Origin: an uncultured Collinsella sp.
Lineage (GTDB): Bacteria > Actinomycetota > Coriobacteriia > Coriobacteriales > Coriobacteriaceae
Direction of reading: 5' to 3'
Assembly: GCA_900545745.1 (NCBI GenBank)
Contig: URAD01000003.1
Coordinates: forward strand, 1 to 64,000
Length of the DNA stretch: 64,000 nt
Part shown: piece after piece, positions 52,586 to 61,337 of the stretch
Numbering within the stretch: the first letter of the stretch is position 1
Layout of the letters: each line of letters starts with the position of its first letter
Notes under the pieces: generated by a model
Database searches by the model: none
What the model saw: the letters and a program-made list of their open reading frames with translations, nothing else
What the model was told of the DNA's origin: nothing
Position numbers and translations under genes: made by a program

Positions 52586-52612
52586 TTGCTAGAAAACGGT
52601 ATTTGTTTTCTA

Positions 52613-54166
52613 TTAGGCCTCGGTAGCGAGCACGCGGCCCGTCATCTCGGCGGAAGGCTCAATACCAGCCATGGTGAGCATGGTCGGAGCGATATCGGAA
52701 AGACGGCCGTCCTCGATACCGGTGAGCTTGGCCTTCTCATCAACGATGATGAACGGTACGCGGTTGGTGGTGTGAGCCGTAAACGGATGCTTGGAACCGT
52801 CGGAAGCAACGTCAAACATGTGATCGGCGTTGCCGTGGTCGGCGGTAATCAGTGCAAAGCCGCCCTTGGCGAGAATCGCCGGGACAACCTTGGACAGGGC
52901 ATCGTCAACAGCCTCAACGGCCTTAACGGCAGCGTCGAAGACACCGGTGTGACCAACCATGTCGCAGTTCGCGAAGTTCACGATGTAGAAATCAGCGCGA
53001 TCCTCGTTGATGGCGGCGACGAGCTTCTCGGTAACCTCGGGAGCGCTCATCTCGGGCTGCAGATCGTAGGTAGCAACCTTGGGGGAAGCGACGAGCACGC
53101 GCTCCTCGCCCTCCTTGGGCTCCTCGATGCCACCGTTGAGGAAGAACGTCACGTGGGCGTACTTCTCGGTCTCGGCAGTGTGCAGCTGCTTCAGGCCATT
53201 GGCGGCGATAACGTCGGCCAGGACGTTCTCGGGGAACGTCTTGGGGAAGGCGACCTCGACGTCAAACGTCGGATCATACTCGGTCATCGTCACAAAGTGC
53301 GAAAGCTTGATCTGCTCGCGCTCAAAGCCGTCGAACTCCTTGTCCGTGAACACGCGGGTCATCTGACGAGCGCGGTCGGGACGGAAGTTGAAGAAGATGG
53401 CCGCGTCGCCCTCGTGAATGCCCTCGTTGTGGGCAGCGAAGGGCTCGACGAACTCGTCGCCGCGCGGGTCCTTCTCGTAGTAGGCCTTGATACCGGCAAC
53501 GGGGTCGGTATCGGCATCGGACGCGTTGACCATGACGTCGTAGGCGCGCTGGATGCGCTCCCAACGATTATCGCGGTCCATGGCCCAATAACGGCCCGAG
53601 ACGGTGGCAACGCGAGCGTCGCAACCGGTCTCCTCGGAGATCTTAGCCAGGAAGGCGCAGAACTCACTCATGTAACCGGCACCGGACTGCGGGTCAACGT
53701 CGCGACCATCCATGAAGGCGTGGACGCGAACGGTCTTGACACCGTGCTCGGCAGCCATCTTGACCAGAGCCTCGACGTGGTTCATGTGAGAATGAACACC
53801 GCCAGGGCTCATAAGGCCCATGAGGTGGAGAGTCTTACCGTCAGCCTTGACATCGTCCATAGCCTTGACGAAAACCTCGTTCTTGGCGATGGAGCCGTCC
53901 TTGATGGCATTGTTGATGCGCGAAAGCTCCTGGAACACGATGCGGCCGGCACCGATGTTGAGGTGACCCACCTCGGAGTTACCCATCTGGCCGTCGGGAA
54001 GGCCCACGTCCTCGCCCGAAGCACCGAGCGTGGTGTGGGGGTACTTCTCGTACAGGCCATCAAGGAAGGGCGTCTTGGCAGCGGCGACGGCGTTCTCGCC
54101 ATCGGCCGGAGCAAGGCCGCAGCCATCCATGATAATCAGGAGTGCAGGAAGATGACGTTGTGCCAT
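52613..54166 (-). CDS. gpmI: 2,3-bisphosphoglycerate-independent phosphoglycerate mutase
   Basis: 517 residues (typical 510). Manganese-dependent interconversion of 3- and 2-phosphoglycerate. Visible are LIIMDGCGLAP, the catalytic serine in MGNSEVGHLNIGAGR, HAFMDGRDVDP, GRYWAMDRDNRW and the late metal site TADHGNADHMFD. Starts 5 bp after tpiA ends; part of the gap-pgk-tpiA-gpmI block. Confidence 0.97.
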   Translation of the reverse strand: MAQRHLPALLIIMDGCGLAPADGENAVAAAKTPFLDGLYEKYPHTTLGASGEDVGLPDGQMGNSEVGHLNIGAGRIVFQELSRINNAIKDGSIAKNEVFVKAMDDVKADGKTLHLMGLMSPGGVHSHMNHVEALVKMAAEHGVKTVRVHAFMDGRDVDPQSGAGYMSEFCAFLAKISEETGCDARVATVSGRYWAMDRDNRWERIQRAYDVMVNASDADTDPVAGIKAYYEKDPRGDEFVEPFAAHNEGIHEGDAAIFFNFRPDRARQMTRVFTDKEFDGFEREQIKLSHFVTMTEYDPTFDVEVAFPKTFPENVLADVIAANGLKQLHTAETEKYAHVTFFLNGGIEEPKEGEERVLVASPKVATYDLQPEMSAPEVTEKLVAAINEDRADFYIVNFANCDMVGHTGVFDAAVKAVEAVDDALSKVVPAILAKGGFALITADHGNADHMFDVASDGSKHPFTAHTTNRVPFIIVDEKAKLTGIEDGRLSDIAPTMLTMAGIEPSAEMTGRVLATEA

Positions 54167-54171
54167 ATGTC

Positions 54172-54939
54172 CTACTCGCCTGCCTTGACGACCATAGAGG
54201 CGAAGTCGGCAGCCTTGAGCGAAGCGCCGCCCACGAGGGCGCCGTCAACGTCGGGCTTGGCGACGAGCTCGGCGATGTTGCCGGGCTTGGCGGAACCGCC
54301 ATACAGCACGCGGATGCCGTTAGCGAGCTCCTCGCCGAACATCTCCTTGAGGGTCTCACGGATAGCACCGCAGACCTCCTGAGCGTCCTCGGCGGTAGCG
54401 GTCTTGCCGGTGCCGATGGCCCAAATGGGCTCGTAGGCGACGACGACCTGCTTGGGGCAGGTGATCTCAAGACCAGCAAGGCCAGCCTTGACCTGGTTCA
54501 CGACGTGCTCGACATAGGTGCCAGCCTCGCGGACCTCGAGGGACTCGCCGCAGCAGAAGACGGGAACAAGGCCGGCGGCAACGAGAGCCTTAGCCTTCTT
54601 GTTCTGGTCCTCGTCGGTCTCGTGGAAGTAGTCGCGACGCTCGGAGTGACCGATGATGCAGTAGGTGCAGCCAGCGGACTTGAGCATGTCGCAAGAGGAC
54701 TCACCGGTGAAGGCACCCTTGGCCTCCCAGTACACGTTCTGTGCACCGAGGGCAATGGGGGCAGCCTGAATGCGGTCATGAACCGTGGTGATGTCGATGG
54801 TCGGAGGGCAGACGAGCACCTCGACGCCAGCCGGAACCTCAGGCAGAGCCTGGGCCAGCTCGTCGGCGAGCTTGGCAGCCTCGGCGACGTCGTTGTTCAT
54901 CTTCCAGTTACCAGCGATAAGAAGGGTGCGATTAGGCAT
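54172..54939 (-). CDS. tpiA: triosephosphate isomerase
   Basis: 255 residues. AGNWKMN (Lys of the active site), GHSERRDYFHE (His), VVAYEPIWAIGTGKTA (Glu and the flexible loop) and LYGGSAKPGN are complete. The ATG at 54939 overlaps the end of pgk by 8 bp; an earlier in-frame start would lie deep within pgk. Confidence 0.97.
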   Translation of the reverse strand: MPNRTLLIAGNWKMNNDVAEAAKLADELAQALPEVPAGVEVLVCPPTIDITTVHDRIQAAPIALGAQNVYWEAKGAFTGESSCDMLKSAGCTYCIIGHSERRDYFHETDEDQNKKAKALVAAGLVPVFCCGESLEVREAGTYVEHVVNQVKAGLAGLEITCPKQVVVAYEPIWAIGTGKTATAEDAQEVCGAIRETLKEMFGEELANGIRVLYGGSAKPGNIAELVAKPDVDGALVGGASLKAADFASMVVKAGE

Positions 54940-56122
54940 CGAGAAGCGCCTCCACTCCGGGCAGGGCCTTACCCTCGACGAGCTCCATGGAAGCGCCACC
55001 ACCGGTGGAGATCCAGCTCATCTTGTCGGCCAGGTTGAACTTGTTGACAGCTGCAACGGAGTCGCCACCGCCGATGATCGAGGTGCAGTCGGCCTCGGCG
55101 ACAGCCTCGGCGATAGCCTGGGTGCCGTGAGCAAAGTTGTCGAACTCGAAAACGCCCATGGGGCCGTTCCAGAACACGGTCTTGGCGCCCTTGACGGCCT
55201 CGGCGTAAAGCTCCTCGGTCTTGGGGCCGATGTCCATACCCTCACGATCGTCGGGGATAGCGTCGGAAGCGACAACCTCGGGGACAGCGTCCTCGCCAAA
55301 GTGATCGGCAACGCGGTTGTCGATGGGGAGCAGGATCTTGACGCCCTTCTCCTCGGCTTTCTTGAGCATCTCGCCGGCGCGCTCGACCCAGTCCTCTTCC
55401 TTGAGGGACTGACCGACGGTCAGGCCCTGAGCCAGGAAGAAGGTGTAGGCCATGCCGCCACCGATAATCAGGGTGTCAGCGGAGTCGATGAGGTGATCGA
55501 GAACGCCGATCTTGGAGGAAACCTTGGAACCGCCGACGATGGCGACGAAGGGACGCTCGGGCTCGGCGAAGATGCCGGTCAGCGTGTCGACCTCCTTCTC
55601 GAGCAGGAAGCCAGCGACGGCAGGCAGGTAAGCGGCGGGGCCCACGACGGAACCCTGGGCGCGGTGAGCGGTACCGAAAGCATCGAGAACGAAGACGTCA
55701 CCATAGGAAGCGAGCTTCTTGGCGATCTCGGGGTCGTTCTTCTTCTCACGCTTGTCAAAACGGACGTTCTCGAGAACGAGGACCTTACCCGGCTCGACGG
55801 CGGCGACAGCCTCGGCAGCCTTCTCGCCGTAGGTGTCGGCGACAAAGGCAACGTCGAGACCAGAGAGCTCAGCGAGCTTCTTGGCGACGGGCTCGAGGGA
55901 CAGCTCGGGCTGGAAGCCGGTGCCCTCGGGACGGCCGAGGTGGCTCATGAGGATGACGCGAGCGTTGTGCTCAACGAGATAGTTGATGGTGGGCAGGGCA
56001 GCCTTGATACGGGTGGTGTCGCCAACGACGCCATCCTTGATAGGCACGTTGAAGTCAACGCGGACGAGAACGCGCTTGCCGTCGACATCGATGTCGCGGA
56101 CGGTCTTCTTGGTAAAGGCCAT
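54932..56122 (-). CDS. pgk: phosphoglycerate kinase
   Basis: 396 residues. Substrate-binding RVDFNVPIKDG and LMSHLGRPEGT, hinge and ATP-binding NGPMGVFEFDNFAHGT and GGGDSVAAVNKF. Makes ATP from 1,3-bisphosphoglycerate. The start is the ATG at 56122; GAAAGG is 10 or so bases upstream. Separated from gap by a terminator, so it may also have its own promoter. Confidence 0.97.
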   Translation of the reverse strand: MAFTKKTVRDIDVDGKRVLVRVDFNVPIKDGVVGDTTRIKAALPTINYLVEHNARVILMSHLGRPEGTGFQPELSLEPVAKKLAELSGLDVAFVADTYGEKAAEAVAAVEPGKVLVLENVRFDKREKKNDPEIAKKLASYGDVFVLDAFGTAHRAQGSVVGPAAYLPAVAGFLLEKEVDTLTGIFAEPERPFVAIVGGSKVSSKIGVLDHLIDSADTLIIGGGMAYTFFLAQGLTVGQSLKEEDWVERAGEMLKKAEEKGVKILLPIDNRVADHFGEDAVPEVVASDAIPDDREGMDIGPKTEELYAEAVKGAKTVFWNGPMGVFEFDNFAHGTQAIAEAVAEADCTSIIGGGDSVAAVNKFNLADKMSWISTGGGASMELVEGKALPGVEALLDA

Positions 56123-56177
56123 GTTTGCTTCTACCTTTCGTACGTGTCTGCCTCCCATTACGGCAGACGATTTCCTA

Positions 56178-56227
56178 TAAAAAGGGCGCGACCCTAGGGT
56201 GTAAGCCCTATAAGGCCGCGCCCTTCT
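56178..56227 (-). terminator. terminator of gap
   Basis: GGGCGCG.CC / GGCCGCGCCC stem with an inner CCCTAGGG/CCCTATA part, tail TTTTTAT on the minus strand. Confidence 0.8.
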
Positions 56228-56262
56228 TTAGACGCTCAACGAGCTATTCGCTAAAAGCTAAA

Positions 56263-57288
56263 TTAAGCAACGAACTTCTCGAAGTACTTGATGGTGCGGA
56301 CCATCTGAGAGGTGTAAGAGTTCTCGTTGTCGTACCAAGAGGTGACCTGAACGAGGGTCTGGCCGTTGCCGAGGTCAGAGCACATGGTCTGAGTGGCGTC
56401 GAAGATGGAGCCGTGGGTCTCGCCGATGATGTCGGTGGAGACGATGTCGTCCTCGTTGTAACCGAAGGTCTCGGAGATGGTGGCAGCGTAGGCCTTCATA
56501 GCGGCGTTAACCTCGTCGACGGTGACCTTCTTGTCAACGACAGCGTAGAGGTTGGTGATGGAGCCGGTCGGCGTCGGGACGCGCTGGGCGGCACCGATGA
56601 GCTTACCGTTGAGCTCGGGGAGAACCAGGCCGATGGCCTTGGCAGCACCGGTGGTGTTGGGGACGATGTTGACGGCGCAGGCACGGCTACGACGCTTGTT
56701 GCCCTTGCGCTGCGGGCCGTCGAGCGGCATCTGGTCGCCGGTCCAGGCGTGAATGGTGGTCATGATGCCGGACACGATGGGAGCGAAGTCGTTCAGACCC
56801 TTGGCCATCGGGGCGAGGCAGTTGGTGGTGCAGGAAGCAGCGGAGATGATGTTGTCCTCAGCGGTCAGCGTCTCATGGTTGACGTTGTACACGATGGTGG
56901 GCAGATCGCTGCCGGCCGGAGCGGAGATGACGACCTTCTTGGCGCCAGCGTTGATGTGGGCCTGAGCCTTAGCCTTGCTGGTGTAGAAGCCGGTGCACTC
57001 GAGAACGACGTCGACGTCGAGGTCGCCCCAAGGCAGGTTGTTGGCGTCGGCCTCCTTGTAGATCTTGATCTCCTTGCCGTCAACGGTGATGGAATCCTCG
57101 CCAGCAACGACCTCGTGATCGCGAGCATAGTTGCCCTGCGTGGAGTCGTACTTCAGCAGGTAAGCGAGCATATCGGGAGAGGTGAGGTCGTTGATAGCGA
57201 CGATCTCGGAGCCCTCATGACCGAACATCTGACGGAAAGCCAGACGACCGATGCGACCGAAGCCGTTAATAGCAACCTTTACTGCCAT
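56263..57288 (-). CDS. gap: glyceraldehyde-3-phosphate dehydrogenase
   Basis: 341 residues. NAD-binding INGFGRIGRLAFRQ, catalytic cysteine in SAASCTTNCLAPMAK, and the C-terminal WYDNENSYTSQMVRT. The start is the ATG at 57288 after AAAGGAGACACA. First gene of the glycolytic block; its upstream region carries an AT-rich palindrome. Confidence 0.97.
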   Translation of the reverse strand: MAVKVAINGFGRIGRLAFRQMFGHEGSEIVAINDLTSPDMLAYLLKYDSTQGNYARDHEVVAGEDSITVDGKEIKIYKEADANNLPWGDLDVDVVLECTGFYTSKAKAQAHINAGAKKVVISAPAGSDLPTIVYNVNHETLTAEDNIISAASCTTNCLAPMAKGLNDFAPIVSGIMTTIHAWTGDQMPLDGPQRKGNKRRSRACAVNIVPNTTGAAKAIGLVLPELNGKLIGAAQRVPTPTGSITNLYAVVDKKVTVDEVNAAMKAYAATISETFGYNEDDIVSTDIIGETHGSIFDATQTMCSDLGNGQTLVQVTSWYDNENSYTSQMVRTIKYFEKFVA

Positions 57289-57360
57289 TGTGTCTCCTTT
57301 CGTAAGGCCCCCGCGAGCTACAGCGCCCGCCGTTGAGGCCCACAAACTAACCACTCGCCT

Positions 57361-57436
57361 AATATACCTTTTTTTTGACTTGAATTTCACGAGAATGCTC
57401 GAAATTGAAAATCAAATTTACGTTAAAACGTTTTAA
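57361..57436 (-). promoter_or_regulatory. gap promoter region with AT-rich palindrome
   Basis: A TATATT -10 candidate (57361-57366 on the minus strand) lies 73 bp before the start codon. TTAAAACGTTTTAA (57423-57436) is a perfect 14-bp palindrome about 60 bp further upstream and may be an operator. Confidence 0.4.
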
Positions 57437-57481
57437 ATACTAAAACAGCAGCTAAATCCGTATATAAGTCGATACTTTAAT

Positions 57482-58411
57482 CTACCTGTTTGCTTCAATG
57501 AGCTTTTCAAGCCGTAAAACACGATGGTAGAGGGCCGACTTCGACAAGGGAGGGTCAGCCATCTCCCCCAAATCACGCAGTGACAGATCGGGGTAGCGCT
57601 CGCGCAGGTCGCAAAAGACCGCCAAGGCATCCGGAAGCGCATCGCGAAGGCCACGCTGCTCGAGCTCATCGATCAACGCAAGCTGATGCTGGGCGGCACC
57701 GGCGCTTCTGGTCTGGTTGGCGAGCTCGGCGTTCACGCGACGGTTTACGTCGTTCTTAACCAATTTGACCGCGCGCGCTTCCTCGATCTCGGCAACGCTG
57801 CGCTTGGCGCCGACCAGCTTTAGGAGCTGCTCGATCTCCTCGGCGCTCTTAATGTACACGGCATATGACCCCCGCCGCGCATTAACACGAGCATGGACCC
57901 CAATCTGCTCCAACAGATCGCAAAGCCCCTTGGCATATTGCTCGCCCTGCACCGCGATCTCCAAATGAAAATCGCCGCGTGGATCGGCCACGAAGCCGCC
58001 CGCGATGAGCGCGCCGCGGATATAGGCAAGCCTGCAGCAGGGACGGGCAACGATATGTCGGGGCACGCCGGCGACAAGTCCTCCCCTGCGGTCGAGGATG
58101 CCCAGCAGCACCAGAGCCTTATCCAGGTCTGGCTGATCAGGCAAGGTGATGAGGTAGTTTCGAACCTTATGCAATACAGATTTACGAACGGTGAATTCCG
58201 TTTTGAGCTTAAGGATGCGATGCGTCAGTGTGATCATTGTGCGCGCGACGGCGCCCGTCTCGGTCGCGACCGTCAAACGATACCGCCCGGAGCCGGCCAG
58301 CGAAAGTGTACCGCTCACACGCGTCAGGGCGGCAAGCGTCGACAAATCGCAGTATTCACATTCGGGTTCGCAGCGCGCGAGCTCGTCACGCACCTCGGCG
58401 GTAAACGACAT
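57482..58411 (-). CDS. whiA: WhiA, sporulation-type/cell-division regulator
   Basis: 309 residues. N-terminal LAGLIDADG-like part (GTLSLAGSGRYRLTVATETG, RGALIAGGFVADPRGDFHLE) and C-terminal HTH (DLSLRDLGEMADPPLSKSALYHRVLRLEKL). Universal in Actinobacteria and common in Firmicutes, where it affects division and, in Streptomyces, sporulation. Starts 6 bp after rapZ, the conserved rapZ-whiA order. Confidence 0.95.
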   Translation of the reverse strand: MSFTAEVRDELARCEPECEYCDLSTLAALTRVSGTLSLAGSGRYRLTVATETGAVARTMITLTHRILKLKTEFTVRKSVLHKVRNYLITLPDQPDLDKALVLLGILDRRGGLVAGVPRHIVARPCCRLAYIRGALIAGGFVADPRGDFHLEIAVQGEQYAKGLCDLLEQIGVHARVNARRGSYAVYIKSAEEIEQLLKLVGAKRSVAEIEEARAVKLVKNDVNRRVNAELANQTRSAGAAQHQLALIDELEQRGLRDALPDALAVFCDLRERYPDLSLRDLGEMADPPLSKSALYHRVLRLEKLIEANR

Positions 58412-58417
58412 GCAGGC

Positions 58418-59320
58418 CTATGCCTTCGTGTTAGCGCGCGACAGGTCGCGGTGGGAGATGCTCACATGATACTGAGCGCCTTCCAGGTAACGGGCCGTGG
58501 CCTCGGCAATGGCAACGCTGCGGTGCTGGCCGCCCGTGCAGCCGATGGCGATAGAAAGCTGCGGCTTACCCTCCGCGATATAGCCCGGCATCACCGTATC
58601 GAGCAGCTGTGTCCAAGCCTTCCAAAACTCCTGCGTCTTGGGATGGTCCAGAACAAAATCGGAGACCTTTTTATCGAGACCGGTCATCGTGCGCATCTCG
58701 GGATCGTAGAACGGATTAGGCAGGAAGCGGACGTCGATCATAATGTCCGCCTCGACGGGCATGCCGTGCTTAAAGCCAAACGAGAACACGTGGACGTCCA
58801 TGAGCTGCTGGTCGGACAGCTCGGAAAATGCCATACGTAGCTTGTTGCGCAGCGCAGAGGTGCGCAGACGGCTCGTGTCGATAATCATATCGGCTCGGTC
58901 GCGCACGCCCTGAAGCTGAAGGCGCTCGCGCTGAATGGCATCGGCCGTAGTCTCCCCCGGCTTGGCAATGGGATGACGGCGGCGATTTTCGCTGTAGCGA
59001 CGAATCAGCACCTCGTCAGAAGCCTCCAGGAACACGATGTCGCAGCTCATCTCGCGCTCTTCGAGCGCGGCGACCGCATCGAGCAACTCGTCAAACAGTC
59101 CCTGGCTACGCAAATCGCAGGTGACAGCGAGATGCCTGCCCACGCCCGTATTGATGCCGACGAGCTCGGCAAGCTGGGCGATGAGACGCGGAGGCAGGTT
59201 ATCGATGCAAAAATAGCCCATGTCCTCGAACACGTGCATGGCCTGTGTGCGGCCCGATCCGGACATTCCGGTGATGATGACGATATCGGGGATGCGCTCC
59301 GAGCGCTCCGCCGCATCCAT
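58418..59320 (-). CDS. rapZ: RapZ-family RNase adapter / P-loop nucleotide-binding protein
   Basis: 300 residues. P-loop GMSGSGRTQA (Arg in place of the usual Lys, as in several actinobacterial homologues), DNLPPRLIAQL, and the C-terminal IGCTGGQHRSVAIAE. In E. coli it controls glmS RNA decay; in Gram-positives the role is less clear. The start is the ATG at 59320 after AAAAGGGAGATGCC. Confidence 0.94.
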   Translation of the reverse strand: MDAAERSERIPDIVIITGMSGSGRTQAMHVFEDMGYFCIDNLPPRLIAQLAELVGINTGVGRHLAVTCDLRSQGLFDELLDAVAALEEREMSCDIVFLEASDEVLIRRYSENRRRHPIAKPGETTADAIQRERLQLQGVRDRADMIIDTSRLRTSALRNKLRMAFSELSDQQLMDVHVFSFGFKHGMPVEADIMIDVRFLPNPFYDPEMRTMTGLDKKVSDFVLDHPKTQEFWKAWTQLLDTVMPGYIAEGKPQLSIAIGCTGGQHRSVAIAEATARYLEGAQYHVSISHRDLSRANTKA

Positions 59321-59358
59321 GGCATCTCCCTTTTGCATGTGCTGCCTCCCGAAAACAA

Positions 59359-59388
59359 GCGCGGGACCCAGCAACCCGGATCCCGCGC
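59359..59388 (-). terminator. terminator of the nan unit
   Basis: GCGCGGGA / TCCCGCGC, 14-nt loop, tail TTGTTTTCGG on the minus strand. Confidence 0.75.
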
Positions 59389-59439
59389 GGTCAATTGCCT
59401 AAATTGAGTATACCGCCCCGAGCGGATACGAGGCCTGTC

Positions 59440-60126
59440 TTACGCCTCAAGCGCAGCCTTGAACCAACTCGTAATACTCGTGGGGTGCGTGATGGCGGTG
59501 CCGACGACAACGGCCCAGGCGCCAGCATCGATCGCAGCGCGAGCCTCCTCGGGCGTATGCACGCGACCCTCGCAAATGATGGGAAGGCCGGGGAATTCCT
59601 CAGTCGCCTGGCGCAGGAGCGGCAGATCGGGACCGTCGGCCATGGTGCAATCGATAGCGGCAACACCATGAGACAGCGTGGTGGACACCAGGTCGAAGCC
59701 CATGTCAACAGCACGACGAATATCCTCGATGGTGGCACAGTCGGCCATCAGGAGCACGCCCTCCTCGTGCAGCGGACGGAAAGTATCCTCGACCGACTTG
59801 CCGTCGGGACGCGGACGATCGGTGGCGTCGATCGCCACGATATCGGCACCCGCAGCAACGCAGGCGCGAGCGTGACGCAGCGTCGGCGTGATGTAAACGC
59901 CCTCGTGCCCATCCTTCCACAGGCCGATAACAGGAACCTCACAGCGACCCTTAATGGCGGCAATGTCGGCAAGGCCCTGGCAGCGAATGGCGGCGGCGCC
60001 GCCGAGCTCGCAAGCACGAGACATTTGCGCCATGGTCTCGGGCGTACGAAGCGGCTCGCCCATATACGCCTGAACGCTCACGACGAGCTTACCCTTCAGG
60101 GATTGAATCAAAGGATCGACGGTCAT
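59440..60126 (-). CDS. nanE: N-acetylmannosamine-6-phosphate 2-epimerase
   Basis: 228 residues, a small TIM barrel. GKLVVSVQAYMGEPL, AAIRCQGLADIAAIKG, ADIVAIDATDRPRPDG, GFDLVSTTLSHG and CEGRVHTPEEA are conserved in NanE. Converts ManNAc-6-P to GlcNAc-6-P, the third cytoplasmic step of sialic acid use. A hairpin (60151-60179) separates it from the kinase gene. Confidence 0.95.
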   Translation of the reverse strand: MTVDPLIQSLKGKLVVSVQAYMGEPLRTPETMAQMSRACELGGAAAIRCQGLADIAAIKGRCEVPVIGLWKDGHEGVYITPTLRHARACVAAGADIVAIDATDRPRPDGKSVEDTFRPLHEEGVLLMADCATIEDIRRAVDMGFDLVSTTLSHGVAAIDCTMADGPDLPLLRQATEEFPGLPIICEGRVHTPEEARAAIDAGAWAVVVGTAITHPTSITSWFKAALEA

Positions 60127-60150
60127 AAGGCTGCAACCTTTCTTAGAACA

Positions 60151-60179
60151 GCCTCCCGAGGCGTGTTGTCTCGGGAGGC
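60151..60179 (-). terminator. hairpin between ROK kinase and nanE
   Basis: GCCTCCCGAG / CTCGGGAGGC with a 9-nt loop and TGTTCT after it; probably a leaky terminator. Confidence 0.6.
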
Positions 60180-60196
60180 TCCTACGGCAGATACGT

Positions 60197-61162
60197 TTAC
60201 TTCAACGAGGCAAGAAGATGCTCAGCGGCACCGATGAGCGGAGCATCGCCCTCCAGAGAACCGATGAGGATCGGCGTGTCCTGAAGCGGATCGAGCGCCT
60301 GGCTGGCATAGCCCTCGTGCACCGAATCCTTCCACGTCTGCGAACGCCAATCGGGACCTTGGTGAATCACGCCGCCCGAAAGCACGATGACCTCAGGGTC
60401 CAGGATGTTAGCGAGCGAGCCCAAGCTGGCCCCCAGCGCAAAGCCGGCGTCATGGATGACCTCGGTCGCCTTTGCGTCGCCCGCACGGCACAGGTCGTTC
60501 ACATCGCGACCGACCGAAGGACGGCTGGGGTCGACGCGACCAAAGCGCTCATCATACATACGACCAATGGAAGTGCCCGAAGCAACCGACTCCAGATGGC
60601 CGGAACGCCCGCAGGCGCAGGGAATGCCGGCGGCAGCCGAGCACTCGATGTGGCCCATATGACCGGCAGCACCATGGAAGCCCTGCATCACGCGGCCGTT
60701 CTCGACATATGCGCCGCCGATGCCCGTACCGATGCCAAGACACAAGACGGAGAACTTGCCCTTGCCGACGCCCCAGTGGGCCTCGCCCAGAGCATGAGCC
60801 TGCACGTCGCCTACAACGGCAACGGGAAGACCGAGGTCCTCGCGCAGACGCGGCCCCAACTGAACGCCGGACCAGGCGGGCATGATCTCGTTGGCATACG
60901 CGATGGCGCCCGTCTTGGGATCGACGACGCCGGCGGCACCGATGCCGACGCCAAGGACCTCGACATCGGGATTCGCCTCGAGAGCAGCCTTGATGGACGC
61001 CTCGATACGCTGGAAGACGGCCTCGCCGCCCTCTTGGGCCTCAGTGGGAACCTCGGCCTCAAAAACGGGATGAGGCACACTGCCGTCAGCCGGGTACTCC
61101 ATGATGGCAGTCGCGATCTTAGTTCCGCCGATATCGACAGAGCAGACGTACTTGTTCTCCAT
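60197..61162 (-). CDS. nanK: ROK-family sugar kinase, probable N-acetylmannosamine kinase
   Basis: 321 residues. The ATP-binding SVDIGGTKIATAI is at the N-terminus; GIGAAGVVDPKTG and GIGTGIGGAYV follow; the zinc motif GHIECSAAAGIPCACGRSGH has His where most ROK proteins have the third Cys. Phosphorylates a hexosamine; ManNAc is inferred from the neighbours nanE and nanA. Start ATG after AAGGAGAGCGAC. Confidence 0.85.
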   Translation of the reverse strand: MENKYVCSVDIGGTKIATAIMEYPADGSVPHPVFEAEVPTEAQEGGEAVFQRIEASIKAALEANPDVEVLGVGIGAAGVVDPKTGAIAYANEIMPAWSGVQLGPRLREDLGLPVAVVGDVQAHALGEAHWGVGKGKFSVLCLGIGTGIGGAYVENGRVMQGFHGAAGHMGHIECSAAAGIPCACGRSGHLESVASGTSIGRMYDERFGRVDPSRPSVGRDVNDLCRAGDAKATEVIHDAGFALGASLGSLANILDPEVIVLSGGVIHQGPDWRSQTWKDSVHEGYASQALDPLQDTPILIGSLEGDAPLIGAAEHLLASLK

Positions 61163-61227
61163 GTCGCTCTCCTTAGGAGATAAAAAACAACTACAGGAAA
61201 TGAAGGCTGCGTTATCGCCGCAGCTTG

Positions 61228-61337
61228 GTAAAGGTTTCCCGGGTGCCCGAGGTTGGGGTGAAAGCGGTCGGGCGTTGACCTAATGGGTCACGCTCGACCG
61301 CTTGAGCCCCAAGATCGGGTGCCCGGGGAAGCTTTAC
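61228..61337. repeat. 110-bp palindromic element at the 3' end of nanA
   Basis: Arms of about 40 bp (GTAAAGGTTTCCCGGGTGCC... and ...GGGTGCCCGGGGAAGCTTTAC) pair with several mismatches, and GCGTTGACC-TAAT-GGGTCACGC forms the tip. The right arm contains the nanA stop codon, so it probably also ends nanA transcription. Confidence 0.75.

Noticed and set aside
52571..54382. Plus-strand open frame of 603 codons over gpmI and part of tpiA
   Set aside because: It crosses two real genes of the opposite strand and has the composition of an antisense shadow.
54785..57336. Plus-strand open frames opposite pgk and gap
   Set aside because: Antisense shadows of highly expressed glycolytic genes with strong codon bias.
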